From Planctomycetota bacterium (GTDB lineage Bacteria > Planctomycetota > UBA1135): a stretch of 64,000 nt of DNA. The stretch lies in contig JAQBXR010000004.1 in assembly GCA_027623295.1 (NCBI GenBank), positions 1 to 64,000 of the forward strand, read 5' to 3'. The notes under the pieces are model-generated. The model was not told where the DNA came from. It was given only the letters and a program-made list of their open reading frames with translations, and ran no database searches. This document shows, piece by piece, positions 8,362-17,135 of this stretch (position 1 is the stretch's first letter; each line of letters starts with the position of its first letter). The position numbers and the translations under genes are program-made.

Positions 8362-9447
8362 GTGCACGAATCCGCAAAACCTCTGGTCCTGACTCTCCTG
8401 TTTGGAGGCGTCTCCGCCGAACACGAAATTAGTCTGCGTTCGGCTCGAGCGGTGCGTGATCAGCTGGACTCCAAGAAGTATGACCTTCGTCTGCTTGGTA
8501 TTAGTAAAGACGGCGGCTGGTTGAATGCGGATGACTCGGCGCGTTTACTCGCGGGTGAAGAAGTAGCTCCTTGTAGCCACGGTCCATTTTTACCTGAGGG
8601 CACGCAAGTCGTGTTCCCGGTTTTGCATGGCCCCATGGGGGAAGATGGCACTATTCAAGGTTGGCTTGAGTTAATCAACATGCCCTTCGTGGGAAGCGGT
8701 TGTCTTGGCTCGGCCTTGGCTATGGATAAGAGCGTGGCCAAACATGTTTTGCGTAGCGCAAATATTCCCGTTTTATCGTGGTGCGATGTCCAGCGTTCCG
8801 ATTGGAATCAAAACCGCGGTAAAGTATTGGACGCACTTGAAGCTGAGCGAACTTATCCGTGTTTTGTAAAGCCGACTTGCTTGGGTAGCAGTGTTGGTAT
8901 CTCGCGCGTGGAAGATCGCACGCAATTGCACGATGCCCTGGTATTGGCATTTCAGTATGGCGCCGCCGCTTTGGTCGAGCCTGCCGTCGACAAAAAGCGT
9001 GAGTTTGAAATCGCCGTTTTAGATGGTGAGGTGCCTTTGGTGAGCCTTCCCGGCGAAATCGTCATGGACGGCTGGTACGACTACGACTCCAAGTACAAGA
9101 CCGATGCCGCGCAGTTAGTTCTGGACGATGATTTACTTCCACCGCGCTTGGCCAATGGCCTCCGCGACATCGCCTTGCATGCCTTCCGCGTAATGCGCTT
9201 GTCTGGCTTAGCGCGCGTTGACTTCCTCATGGATAAAGGCACCGGGCGTTATGTGTTGAATGAAGTCAACACCATGCCAGGCTTCACATCGATTTCGATG
9301 TACCCGAAGCTCATGGAGAAAGCCGGCGTCGGGTTCGCGGAACTTTGTGATCGCCTGATTGAATTGGCCTTTGTGGGTCATCCTGGTGGCGAAGACCAGA
9401 GTGCTCCGCCGAAGGTGGAAGAGCGCGAAATGGCCGCGGGTCAATAA
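8362..9447 (+). CDS. ddl: D-alanine--D-alanine ligase
   Basis: An ATP-grasp enzyme that joins two D-alanines for peptidoglycan precursors in the cytoplasm. Characteristic blocks are present: GGVSAEHEISLRSA near the start, the VFPVLHGPMGEDGTIQG block, CFVKPTCLGSSVGIS (ATP-grasp glycine loop), and ARVDFLMDK with LNEVNTMPGFTS near the end. Length 361 is normal. The start is GTG 8362; no upstream ATG is available in frame. It is divergent from the TPR membrane gene (107-base gap, likely holding both promoters) and its stop overlaps the next convergent gene by 7 bases. Confidence 0.95.
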   Translation: MHESAKPLVLTLLFGGVSAEHEISLRSARAVRDQLDSKKYDLRLLGISKDGGWLNADDSARLLAGEEVAPCSHGPFLPEGTQVVFPVLHGPMGEDGTIQGWLELINMPFVGSGCLGSALAMDKSVAKHVLRSANIPVLSWCDVQRSDWNQNRGKVLDALEAERTYPCFVKPTCLGSSVGISRVEDRTQLHDALVLAFQYGAAALVEPAVDKKREFEIAVLDGEVPLVSLPGEIVMDGWYDYDSKYKTDAAQLVLDDDLLPPRLANGLRDIALHAFRVMRLSGLARVDFLMDKGTGRYVLNEVNTMPGFTSISMYPKLMEKAGVGFAELCDRLIELAFVGHPGGEDQSAPPKVEEREMAAGQ

Positions 9448-10337
9448 GACTGCTTTAAGCAGAACACTGAACCGCCGGCTTTGTGGAACTCCGAGAGGTC
9501 CAGCGCGATGACCCGAAACCCGCGGGCTTCTAGTTTTGCGGTGAGATCGGCGCAGCTGGTGGGGAGAAACACATGCTTGCCATCGGCGCAGAATGCGTTG
9601 CCGATGAGTGCGGCACCCTGGCTATTGGTGAGCTCAATGAGGTCCGGAAAAGCAGCATGCAGCAGTGCGAGTGCATTTGCGTCAAAGGCCGAGGGCACCA
9701 CTAAAGCGGTCGATGCGTTGAGCGGCGCTAGTGCGGTATCGGTGTGATACTGATTGCCAGGCTGCAGGTGGTAGAGCAAGATATCGAGCTTCGGGTAGGC
9801 GTTTTGGATGACCTGCCATGCAGCGGCATCGGTGCGGGAACCTACGCCAGCATGCAGCAAGAAGCGCCCTGGATGCCACAAGCCATCGCCGTGGCCTTCA
9901 AAGTTTTGCACGTGCTCGGGCATTTCGTGCAGCAAGAACCCTCCCGCATGGAAGAAGCCTGCATGCAACGCGACTTCCGGACGTCGCGAGGGATAGCGCA
10001 TGTGGGCGAGCCAGGCATCGCGTCGATCTGCAGTGACTGGAATCACGAAGGACGGATTCGCCGTAAAGCAGAGGTCGGGAAGGTTAGGCTCGGCATCGAG
10101 CGTGAGGCAGATGAGTCCAGACTCTTCCATAGCCCGACGCATGGCCTGCCACTGTTGCATGGCTAGATTCGGATTTATGCGATGGGGGGTGCCATCGTCC
10201 GCGGCCATTAAGGGGTTCTGCACTTCTTCGATGCAAAACGCAGCGGGATCGCCGAGCAACACATGCTGCGGCGCAGAGGTCTCCGGATAGTCTGCCGGCC
10301 GACGACTCCAATCCTCAAGTTTTTGAATCAGAGCCAT
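9441..10337 (-). CDS. Amidinotransferase/dimethylargininase-fold hydrolase
   Basis: A 298-residue guanidino-group-modifying enzyme fold. The substrate loop LPDLCFTANPSF, the HTDTAL segment around the catalytic histidine, and a C-terminal KAGGSVFCL with the candidate nucleophile Cys293 match the dimethylargininase/arginine deiminase superfamily. Substrate could be arginine, methylarginine or a related compound and cannot be decided here. The start is ATG 10337 (MALIQKLEDW), 12 bases after the preceding exporter gene's stop. A longer frame would run into that gene and is rejected. Confidence 0.82.
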   Translation of the reverse strand: MALIQKLEDWSRRPADYPETSAPQHVLLGDPAAFCIEEVQNPLMAADDGTPHRINPNLAMQQWQAMRRAMEESGLICLTLDAEPNLPDLCFTANPSFVIPVTADRRDAWLAHMRYPSRRPEVALHAGFFHAGGFLLHEMPEHVQNFEGHGDGLWHPGRFLLHAGVGSRTDAAAWQVIQNAYPKLDILLYHLQPGNQYHTDTALAPLNASTALVVPSAFDANALALLHAAFPDLIELTNSQGAALIGNAFCADGKHVFLPTSCADLTAKLEARGFRVIALDLSEFHKAGGSVFCLKQSY

Positions 10338-10348
10338 CGGCTTAGCGC

Positions 10349-11113
10349 TTAAAGGACATCGCGCTGGCGGGCAGCGAGCGCGGTGAAAGCCATCATGGCA
10401 ACGGAGGTGGCCAGCAAGATGAATAGGCTTTCCGGAACCGAAGCAATGGTTTCCAGTGGCGAGAACAAGTCGGTTTTGGATCCTGTAACTCCACACCACT
10501 TATAAGCCAAGCTAATCAAGTAGTAGTGCAGCGAGAACTCTTGTCCAGCGCCAGGCAAGGAGCCCATAGTGGAACCAAGACCGAGTAAAACCACGAAGGA
10601 CCAGATGATCGGGCGCTTGGTTCTAACACCAATGAAAACGCAAATCGATCCATAAGCCAGTCCAGCAATCGCCAGGATGGCAAAGATGCCCATGGACAAG
10701 GAAAGCCATTCAGACATGCTGGCATCGGAACCGGAAAGGACACCGAGTAGTAGCGGGCCAAGTACGCAGGCTAAGAAAACCGGAAGCATAGCTGTGTAGG
10801 CACCGAGGAACATGCCCACCAACATTTTCCAGCGGGGTGCCGGGCGGGTGTACAGATACCCAACCGAACCTTTTTCATAAAGTTCACTGAGCACCGGCAG
10901 CATGATGAACATGCACACCAAAGGCAACACGAAGTACAAGGTCGCAGGGACCATGTAGCTGCGGTAAAGCTCGAATGGATCGATGGGCTCTTCGATCAAG
11001 ACAATCGCCATCATGAGGCAGGGTAATAACGCAATGACGCCTGGTCCCAGCAACTTCATGCCAGAGGCGCGGCGCCAAAAGGAAAAACGAGCAACGGCGG
11101 TGATGGCGTTCAT
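10349..11113 (-). CDS. ABC-2 type exporter permease
   Basis: A 254-residue protein with about six hydrophobic helices, including VIALLPCLMMAIVLIEE near residue 28, the FVLPLVCMFIMLPVL helix, and a last helix near 232-248. A cytoplasmic GSVGYLYTRPAPRW segment lies between helices 2 and 3, typical of ABC-2 permeases. It is the last gene of a five-gene run in which every start overlaps or touches the preceding stop (4 bases here). Partner ATPase is the gene at 11110-12042. Substrate unknown. Confidence 0.85.
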   Translation of the reverse strand: MNAITAVARFSFWRRASGMKLLGPGVIALLPCLMMAIVLIEEPIDPFELYRSYMVPATLYFVLPLVCMFIMLPVLSELYEKGSVGYLYTRPAPRWKMLVGMFLGAYTAMLPVFLACVLGPLLLGVLSGSDASMSEWLSLSMGIFAILAIAGLAYGSICVFIGVRTKRPIIWSFVVLLGLGSTMGSLPGAGQEFSLHYYLISLAYKWCGVTGSKTDLFSPLETIASVPESLFILLATSVAMMAFTALAARQRDVL

Positions 11114-12042
11114 CGTGCAGAACCTCCAACCAACATTTCGTAGATCATTTCAAGCTCTTGGTCATCGGTTTCCAAGGTATGGATGGAACCTTCCGCACCA
11201 GCGACTTGCAGGCGTTGGAGTAACTCCGGAAGTTTACGCGTGTCGAGGTGGATGCACCCGTCATCGACGAACTCCAAACCACTGACGATGTTATCGGCTA
11301 GTAAACCTGCAGCTAGTTTGCTCAAATCGGTGCCACGCACGGTGGCGCGGCGCGGTTTTTGATTGATGAGTTCGCGAATGGCACTCAAGCGGCCTTCCGC
11401 AAGTAAGCGTCCATGGTGAAGCAGAAGCATGTGATCGGTGACGCCTTCGACTTCATGCAAAACATGGGAAGCAAGAATCACAGTCTTATCTTCCTCGGCC
11501 ATCTTGCGGACTAAATCTAAGGTGCCGCGGCGACTAATCGGGTCAATGCCGTTGAGCGGCTCATCGAGCAGCAACAAATCTGGGTCAAACAACAAGGCTT
11601 GCGCAATCTTGACCCGTTGGCGCATGCCTTTCGACATGGCGTCGAGGCGCACCCCAGCTTTACTGCCCATGCCCACTGTGTGCAAAGCTTTCTCAGCACG
11701 GTCCTGCGCTTGGGTGGCGCCATCGCCCCCAATGCGGGCCATGAGCTTCAAGAAGTCAATTGCGCGTTCCGATTCAAAGTGAACATCTTCACCTGGTGCA
11801 TAGCCAACCCGGCGGAAGATTTCGTAGGTGCCCGGCACAATGCGTTGGCCGAGCACTTCGACCCATCCACGCGAAGCATGGATTTGGCCGGTAAGGAGAC
11901 GCATTAGGGTGCTTTTCCCAGAACCGTTTGGGCCGAGCAAACCAATGATGCCCTTTTCAATCGTGACCGTAAGTCCGGCCAAGCCTTGCACCTCTCCGTA
12001 CCAGCGGGACAAGTTCTCACATTTTAGTGCTGGAGCGCTCAT
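11110..12042 (-). CDS. ABC transporter ATP-binding protein
   Basis: A 310-residue nucleotide-binding protein. Walker A GPNGSGKST near residue 37, a slightly altered signature (AMSKGMRQRVKIAQAL), Walker B LLLLDEPLNGIDP and an H-loop LASHVLHEVEG are all visible. The C-terminal third carries the extra domain seen in ABC-2 exporter ATPases of the CcmA/YxlF type. It pairs with the permease immediately downstream. The neighbouring exporter genes (12039-13861) encode a second ATPase and permease, so the two pairs may form one heteromeric exporter. Confidence 0.9.
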   Translation of the reverse strand: MSAPALKCENLSRWYGEVQGLAGLTVTIEKGIIGLLGPNGSGKSTLMRLLTGQIHASRGWVEVLGQRIVPGTYEIFRRVGYAPGEDVHFESERAIDFLKLMARIGGDGATQAQDRAEKALHTVGMGSKAGVRLDAMSKGMRQRVKIAQALLFDPDLLLLDEPLNGIDPISRRGTLDLVRKMAEEDKTVILASHVLHEVEGVTDHMLLLHHGRLLAEGRLSAIRELINQKPRRATVRGTDLSKLAAGLLADNIVSGLEFVDDGCIHLDTRKLPELLQRLQVAGAEGSIHTLETDDQELEMIYEMLVGGSAR

Positions 12043-12932
12043 GCTAATAGACTCCTACGCTTTAAGCCGCGCATGAGGATGCCGAAAGAGAGGAAGGCAA
12101 GTCCAATCAGCACTCCAAAGGCGAGGGCAACTGGTGGGTGGCTCGACTCAATGCCATCGAGTTCGCCTAAAGCTGCTGCGCAAACCACAAAGGTGTCTTG
12201 GAAGTAAGCCATCGCGAGCAGGGATGAGTTCCCAGTTATGCCCCAAAGCATGGCGCCCATGCCTTGCACCATCACGAAGACGACTAAGAACACAAGGTTG
12301 GTCCAAATCGCACTACGCGTAAGAATCGTAATCGCCTGCACCATGAGTGCGACGACCGTGCAACTCATGAGCAACGCAAAAAACAGACCGAGTGGCACAC
12401 TAGCGATGACGTCAATATGGCCTTCTTCGGAGAAGAGTAAGTCTCCACACCAGATCAGCATGATGGGGCCGAAGGTTGCCAGCATGAGGAAGCCGACAAA
12501 GGCTATGGTGCGCCCAAACAGGTAACTCAATGGCGTGATCGGCCGTGAGAAATACGCCTCCATGGCATTGGTGCGTAAGTCACTGGCAATAAGGTCGTGC
12601 CCAAAAATGAGTGACAAGACCAAAATGAAGGGGTTTGCGAACACCGCAAGTAGGCGCAAGTAGAAGCGGGCATCGATGGTCCATTCACCGCCTCCCTCTG
12701 CAACCTGGTCGCCAGCTATGGCTATCGCCTCACGCCAATCAGGCACCACTTGGTTGAGGATGTAAAGCAGCACCACAATGGTGAAGCCCATGAGCAGAGA
12801 CAGGAACGACATACGGCGCACCCATTTGGAAGCCCAGCCGCGCGCCAAGGTGGCGGTGGCGATGGGAATCCAGGTCGGTCGCGAGGAACGTTCCCCTGAG
12901 AAACGTTCGTATTCAGCTGCGCGGAACGCCAT
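12039..12932 (-). CDS. ABC-2 type exporter permease
   Basis: A 297-residue membrane protein with six or so helices: MSFLSLLMGFTIVVLLYIL near residue 40 and FANPFILVLSLIFGHDLIA near 95, for example. A cytoplasmic loop NAMEAYFSRPITPLSYLFG corresponds to the YLYTRP loop of the other permease in this operon. It starts at the very last base of the upstream ATPase gene and overlaps the next ATPase gene by 4 bases. Substrate unknown. Confidence 0.85.
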   Translation of the reverse strand: MAFRAAEYERFSGERSSRPTWIPIATATLARGWASKWVRRMSFLSLLMGFTIVVLLYILNQVVPDWREAIAIAGDQVAEGGGEWTIDARFYLRLLAVFANPFILVLSLIFGHDLIASDLRTNAMEAYFSRPITPLSYLFGRTIAFVGFLMLATFGPIMLIWCGDLLFSEEGHIDVIASVPLGLFFALLMSCTVVALMVQAITILTRSAIWTNLVFLVVFVMVQGMGAMLWGITGNSSLLAMAYFQDTFVVCAAALGELDGIESSHPPVALAFGVLIGLAFLSFGILMRGLKRRSLLA

Positions 12933-13861
12933 TAATCAGCCTCCAAGGCTTCAAGGAAGGCATCTTCCAGCGAACGTGCCGCATCTTTGATACCTAGAAG
13001 AGGGATACCCGCGTTTTTCGCCAGGCCAAATACGGTATTGGGTTCAACGATGCGTTCTGGATGTGAAAGCACGAGTTCTCCGTGTACACGTCCGATTTCT
13101 ACGTCGAGGCCTTGGTCCAGCGCGACCTTCTGGAATGCAGTCACCGAGTTTAATTCCACACGCACTCGTTTTGCGCCACGCGCCGCAGCCGTGAGCTCGG
13201 CCAAGGAACCGGTGTGCTTCATGTGCCCCTTGTCTAAAACCCAGACCTCGTTACATAAACGCTCGACATCGGGGAGAAGGTGGCTGGCAAGAATTAAGTG
13301 AATGCCGTGATCCTTGCTGACGCGCTCGACCAAGCCCAACATGCGCGCGCGGTTTTGCGGGTCCAAACCGTTGGTTGGTTCATCTAGGAACAGGATATCG
13401 GGGTCGTGCACTAAGGCGGCGGCTAATTTGAAACGTTGCCGCATGCCTAAAGAGAAAGTCGAAACCTCGCGATAACGTTCTTCGCCTAGGCCGACGAAAT
13501 GGAGGACATCGTGCGCGCGCAGCATGGCGTCTTCTTGATGAAAGCCGCAGAGCTCCGCAAGTTGCGATAAGCCGCGGACTCCACTGACACCGCCAATGTA
13601 GGCATCGCGTTCTGGCATGTAGCCAATCCGTCGACGCAACTTAGCGCCAGCAACTTGGGTGTCTTCACCAAGAACTTTCACGCTACCACCAGCGGGACGA
13701 ACGAGGCCCAAGATGGAGCGCATCATGGAGGATTTGCCGGCACCGTTTGGACCTAAAAGCCCAAGCGCGCCCCCTTGAAAGATGGCATCGACTCCGTGAA
13801 GTGCAGTAAAGCTGCCGTACTGGACGACTAAGCCCTGTAATTCGAGAACTTTTTCGCTCAT
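12932..13861 (-). CDS. ABC transporter ATP-binding protein
   Basis: A 309-residue ATPase with Walker A GPNGAGKSS, signature-like STFSLGMRQRFKLAAAL, Walker B ILFLDEPTNGLDP, and H-loop ILASHLLPDVER. The C-terminal region is again of the ABC-2 exporter type. The two ATPases of this operon differ clearly in sequence, so they are not a recent duplication. The gene overlaps the upstream parvulin-like gene by 4 bases, suggesting coordinated synthesis of exporter and exported foldase. Confidence 0.9.
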   Translation of the reverse strand: MSEKVLELQGLVVQYGSFTALHGVDAIFQGGALGLLGPNGAGKSSMMRSILGLVRPAGGSVKVLGEDTQVAGAKLRRRIGYMPERDAYIGGVSGVRGLSQLAELCGFHQEDAMLRAHDVLHFVGLGEERYREVSTFSLGMRQRFKLAAALVHDPDILFLDEPTNGLDPQNRARMLGLVERVSKDHGIHLILASHLLPDVERLCNEVWVLDKGHMKHTGSLAELTAAARGAKRVRVELNSVTAFQKVALDQGLDVEIGRVHGELVLSHPERIVEPNTVFGLAKNAGIPLLGIKDAARSLEDAFLEALEAD

Positions 13862-14913
13862 CCTTGTTGAATGGGGAGAAGGATCCAGCGTGAGGTGCCG
13901 GTGGCTAGGGAATGGAGCCGTTGGAACATGTTGTAGACGCGTAGGGAGCGAATGACGCGGTCGCGCACCCGCTGTACGTCCACCACGCCCTCAGTGAAGA
14001 CCTTTTCTACACGGGCGAGGTAAATCCACCGGCTGCCTGTAATCGGGCCGCGTAAAACGGCACTATTGGGAACGGTAATCCCAAAATCGACGAACACCTG
14101 GCGTAGGAAATCTTCATCGAAGCGGTGGTCGGTGCGCTTGATGTAACCCACACGGCCACCTTGTTTGCTGGACACCGGGTCCTCGCAATAGCGCTCTACC
14201 GCGCTGGCCCAAGTGATTTCTTCGGAGGTGAGTTTGCTCGCGACTTCATCGAGCAAGTTGTAGCGCGCTATACGTTCCTCCTCGCCGACCGCACGGTTGG
14301 TTTCCATGTCGAACAGCGGCAAGCGAATCCAAGAGACCTTCAGGCGGCCGAAGAACTCTGGGATTGAGCGGTTGAAATGGGTGCGAATCTCGCGCATGGA
14401 GTACTCCTTTGGCTGCAGTGCGACGAGTCGAGCGCGGCCTACAATTTCCAATCCGCCGCGTGCAAGCAAGGACTCCGGGAAACGTCCATCACCGCCGCGG
14501 TCAAGATCCCAGGCCGATGCCTCGGCGAGCAAAGCCTCTTGGTCGACGTTTGGTATCTTTGCGTCATCCAGGAGGAGCAAGTTGCTGAACCATCGGACTT
14601 GGTTGTAGAAACGCAAGGAGTCGATGTAAAAGTGCAGGTACTCGGCGTTCGATTCCAACGCCTCTTGCAGGGATCCGTCTAAGGGGTAAAGCTCCGCGAC
14701 CACCTCGGCCACGGTGTAGGTCTTTTCCCCTTGTTGTAAGGCGACGGCGTCTAGGAGATTCTGCACCTCGGTGCTGACGACAGCGTTCGGAGCCGTCGCC
14801 TCGGCACCAGGTTCCTGGGCAGGGGAGGGGGAGAAAACGAGCAGTAGGAGAATCGACAGCATGGCTAGGCGGAAAGCTTGGTCTCGCCATCGTAACCTCA
14901 AGCTTGATGTCAA
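13858..14913 (-). CDS. Exported parvulin-like peptidyl-prolyl isomerase
   Basis: A 351-residue protein with an N-terminal signal peptide (basic RLRWRDQAFR, then LAMLSILLLLVF, then a Ser/Pro/Ala cleavage region). Helical segments follow. Over roughly residues 195-320 there is a PpiC/parvulin-like domain: LKVSWIRLPL, an EITWASAVERYCEDPVSSK helix, GGRVGYIKR and PITGSRWIYLARV. SurA/PrsA-type proteins have this order of helical chaperone region and rotamase. The TTG start at 14913 keeps the basic n-region; ATG 14862 would cut it. It is first in the exporter operon and its start overlaps the divergent kinase gene by seven bases. Confidence 0.7.
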   Translation of the reverse strand: MTSSLRLRWRDQAFRLAMLSILLLLVFSPSPAQEPGAEATAPNAVVSTEVQNLLDAVALQQGEKTYTVAEVVAELYPLDGSLQEALESNAEYLHFYIDSLRFYNQVRWFSNLLLLDDAKIPNVDQEALLAEASAWDLDRGGDGRFPESLLARGGLEIVGRARLVALQPKEYSMREIRTHFNRSIPEFFGRLKVSWIRLPLFDMETNRAVGEEERIARYNLLDEVASKLTSEEITWASAVERYCEDPVSSKQGGRVGYIKRTDHRFDEDFLRQVFVDFGITVPNSAVLRGPITGSRWIYLARVEKVFTEGVVDVQRVRDRVIRSLRVYNMFQRLHSLATGTSRWILLPIQQG

Positions 14914-16082
14914 CGAAGAGCCGCCCCCTCGACCCTTGCTTAGAGCGTTTACGCGCCATCAGCCGTGAGCAGCCACGCGCCTTTTTTGCGCCTGGCCGAG
15001 CCAATCTTCTTGGGGCTCATATGGATTACAACGGTGGCTTGGTTATGCCGGTTGCCTTGTCTAAGGGCACCTATGCCGCGGCCGCGCTGCGCGACGATGG
15101 CATGCTTCATTTGGAATCGGCACAGTTTCCAGGCCAAATCGTCGAAGTGCCCTTGGCGGACCTCAAACCTGGTCGCACCAAAGGGTGGTCAGAATATGTG
15201 GAAGGTGGCCTATGGACCTCGATGGAACGATGGGGCATGTTGCCTGGCTTGGACTTGGTGCTCGACGCTGACCTTCCTATGGCCAAAGGGTTGAGCAGTT
15301 CTGCGAGTGTGGAATGCGTGGCAGTTTTGGTGGTTGCAAGTTTGTTGGGTTTGGATCCTAATGCCGAAGAGATGATCCATCTGGCGCATGCGGCGGAAAC
15401 ACGCTACGTGGGTGTGCGCTGTGGCATTTTGGATCAAACCGCCATTTTCCTCGGCAAACCCGACTCCATTTTGGTGTTTGACTGCTTGGAGCTAACCCGC
15501 GAGCACGTACCTCTGGATGGGAAGCAAGCCATGGTGGCGATTATGGATACTGGCGTTGCGCGCGAGTTGGCATCGTCGGCGTTTAATCAACGGGTTGCCG
15601 AGTGCACCAGTGCCTTGTCCATTTTTCAAGGGCAGATTCCAGGCGTCACTTGCCTGCGCGATGTCTCCGCCGAGGATTTTGCCAAGCATGCCGACCGCCT
15701 ACCGCCGGCGCTGGCACGTCGGGCGCAACATGTGATTGCGGAAGTGCAGCGCACCGAAGAAGGCTCTAACGCTCTGCGGAAGGGTGACATTGCAACCTTC
15801 GGGGATTGCATGACCCGGGCACACCATTCCTTGCGTGACTTGTTTGAAGTTTCCACGCCCGAGCTAGATGTCATGGTCGAAGCAGCAGTTGCTGTCGATG
15901 GCTGTTATGGCTCGCGTTTGACCGGAGCGGGCTTTGGCGGATGTGCGGTTGCTTTGGTGCATCCAAGCGCGCGCGATGCTTTTGAGCAAAGTGTCACCAA
16001 GCGTTACGCCGAGTCCACCGGACGCATCACCGAGGTGCAGTGGTTCTCGCCGGCGGGCGGTCCGAAAGAGATAGAACTCTAG
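14907..16082 (+). CDS. Galactokinase-family GHMP kinase
   Basis: A 391-residue GHMP sugar kinase. Seen: GRANLLGAHMDYNGG at the N-terminus (the galactokinase signature region), the ATP loop GLSSSASVE, the catalytic-base segment CGILDQTAIF, and GAGFGGCAVAL at the C-terminus. In galactokinases the first block reads GEHTDY; here the Glu is Ala (residue 37), a residue that contacts the sugar in known structures, so galactose may not be the substrate. No other Leloir gene is nearby. ATG 14907 is used; TTG 14904 is adjacent. The start overlaps the start of the divergent parvulin gene. Confidence 0.8.
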   Translation: MSTKSRPLDPCLERLRAISREQPRAFFAPGRANLLGAHMDYNGGLVMPVALSKGTYAAAALRDDGMLHLESAQFPGQIVEVPLADLKPGRTKGWSEYVEGGLWTSMERWGMLPGLDLVLDADLPMAKGLSSSASVECVAVLVVASLLGLDPNAEEMIHLAHAAETRYVGVRCGILDQTAIFLGKPDSILVFDCLELTREHVPLDGKQAMVAIMDTGVARELASSAFNQRVAECTSALSIFQGQIPGVTCLRDVSAEDFAKHADRLPPALARRAQHVIAEVQRTEEGSNALRKGDIATFGDCMTRAHHSLRDLFEVSTPELDVMVEAAVAVDGCYGSRLTGAGFGGCAVALVHPSARDAFEQSVTKRYAESTGRITEVQWFSPAGGPKEIEL

Positions 16083-16103
16083 GATTCGCGGTACAATCAG
16101 CCG

Positions 16104-17132
16104 GTGGATGTTCCTCTAGACCGCCACGGCCGCCCTTTGCGCAGCCTTCGTCTGTCGGTCACCGACCGATGCAACTTCCGCTGCAGTTATTGCATGCCGG
16201 AGGAGGAGTACTCATGGCTTCCGCGCGAGGACATCCTTTCGCTGGAGGAAATGGCACGTTTAGTGCGGGCCTTTGCCAAAGTGGGAGTGAGTAAGGTGCG
16301 CTTTACCGGTGGAGAACCTCTGTTGCGTAAAAACTTCCCTGAGTTGATTCAGCAAGTGGCTGCGATTCCCGGGGTGGAAGATCTGGCCTTAACTACCAAT
16401 GCGATGTTGCTCGCCAGCATGGCCGAGACTCTGCAGTCAGCCGGCATTCGACGCTTAAACATTAGCCTGGATACCCTCGACCGTGCACGTTTCCAGTCCC
16501 TCACCCGACGCGATGCCTTGCCCCAAGTTTTAGAAGGTATTCAAGCCGCAAAGAGTGCTGGGTTTAAGAACACCAAGCTGGATACGGTTTTGATTCGCGG
16601 CACCAATGAGGATGAAATTCTGTCCTTGCTTGAGTTTGCGGCCGAAGAAGAACTGCAGTTGCGCTTCATCGAATACATGGATGTGGGTGGCGCTACCCAA
16701 TGGTCTAAATCGCAAGTGGTTTCGCGAGAAGAGATCTTGCAGGTTGTGAGCAAGCACTATGGCAAGGTTGAGACGATTACAGATCATGATCCCTCTGCAC
16801 CGGCACGCTTGTATCGTTTGCCGCAGGGTTTGGATTTCGGAATCATCGCCTCCACTACGACTCCCTTTTGCAGCGATTGCGATCGAGTTCGAGTCACCGC
16901 CGATGGCACCTGGTTCTCTTGCTTGTATGCGCAAAAAGGAACTGATTTGCGCGATGCCCTGCGCGACGGCCGCTCCGATGCCAACCTCGCCCAAACCCTG
17001 CACAGCCTTTGGGGGAAGCGTAGTGACCGTGGTGCAGAACAGCGTCTTTCTGAAAAAGAGCGCGGCCCGGCGGTTAGTTTAGATGACCTGCTTGCAGATC
17101 CATTGTTGGAAATGCACACCCGCGGGGGCTAA
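16104..17132 (+). CDS. moaA: GTP 3',8-cyclase MoaA
   Basis: A 342-residue radical SAM enzyme of molybdopterin synthesis. The N-terminal cluster is CNFRCSYC (C23, C27, C30), followed by RFTGGEPLLR for SAM binding and NISLDTLD. The C-terminal cluster motif FCSDCDRVRVTADG...CL is present, which identifies MoaA rather than a generic radical SAM protein. It ends in the conserved C-terminal GG. The start is GTG 16104. The stop is three bases from that of the convergent lipoprotein gene. No other moa/moe gene lies in the window. Confidence 0.95.
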   Translation: MDVPLDRHGRPLRSLRLSVTDRCNFRCSYCMPEEEYSWLPREDILSLEEMARLVRAFAKVGVSKVRFTGGEPLLRKNFPELIQQVAAIPGVEDLALTTNAMLLASMAETLQSAGIRRLNISLDTLDRARFQSLTRRDALPQVLEGIQAAKSAGFKNTKLDTVLIRGTNEDEILSLLEFAAEEELQLRFIEYMDVGGATQWSKSQVVSREEILQVVSKHYGKVETITDHDPSAPARLYRLPQGLDFGIIASTTTPFCSDCDRVRVTADGTWFSCLYAQKGTDLRDALRDGRSDANLAQTLHSLWGKRSDRGAEQRLSEKERGPAVSLDDLLADPLLEMHTRGG

Positions 17133-17135
17133 CCC

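Noticed and set aside
10338-10499. 54-codon N-terminal extension of the amidinotransferase-fold gene
   Set aside because: It lies inside the coding region of the upstream permease on the same strand, and the family domain starts at MALIQKLEDW.
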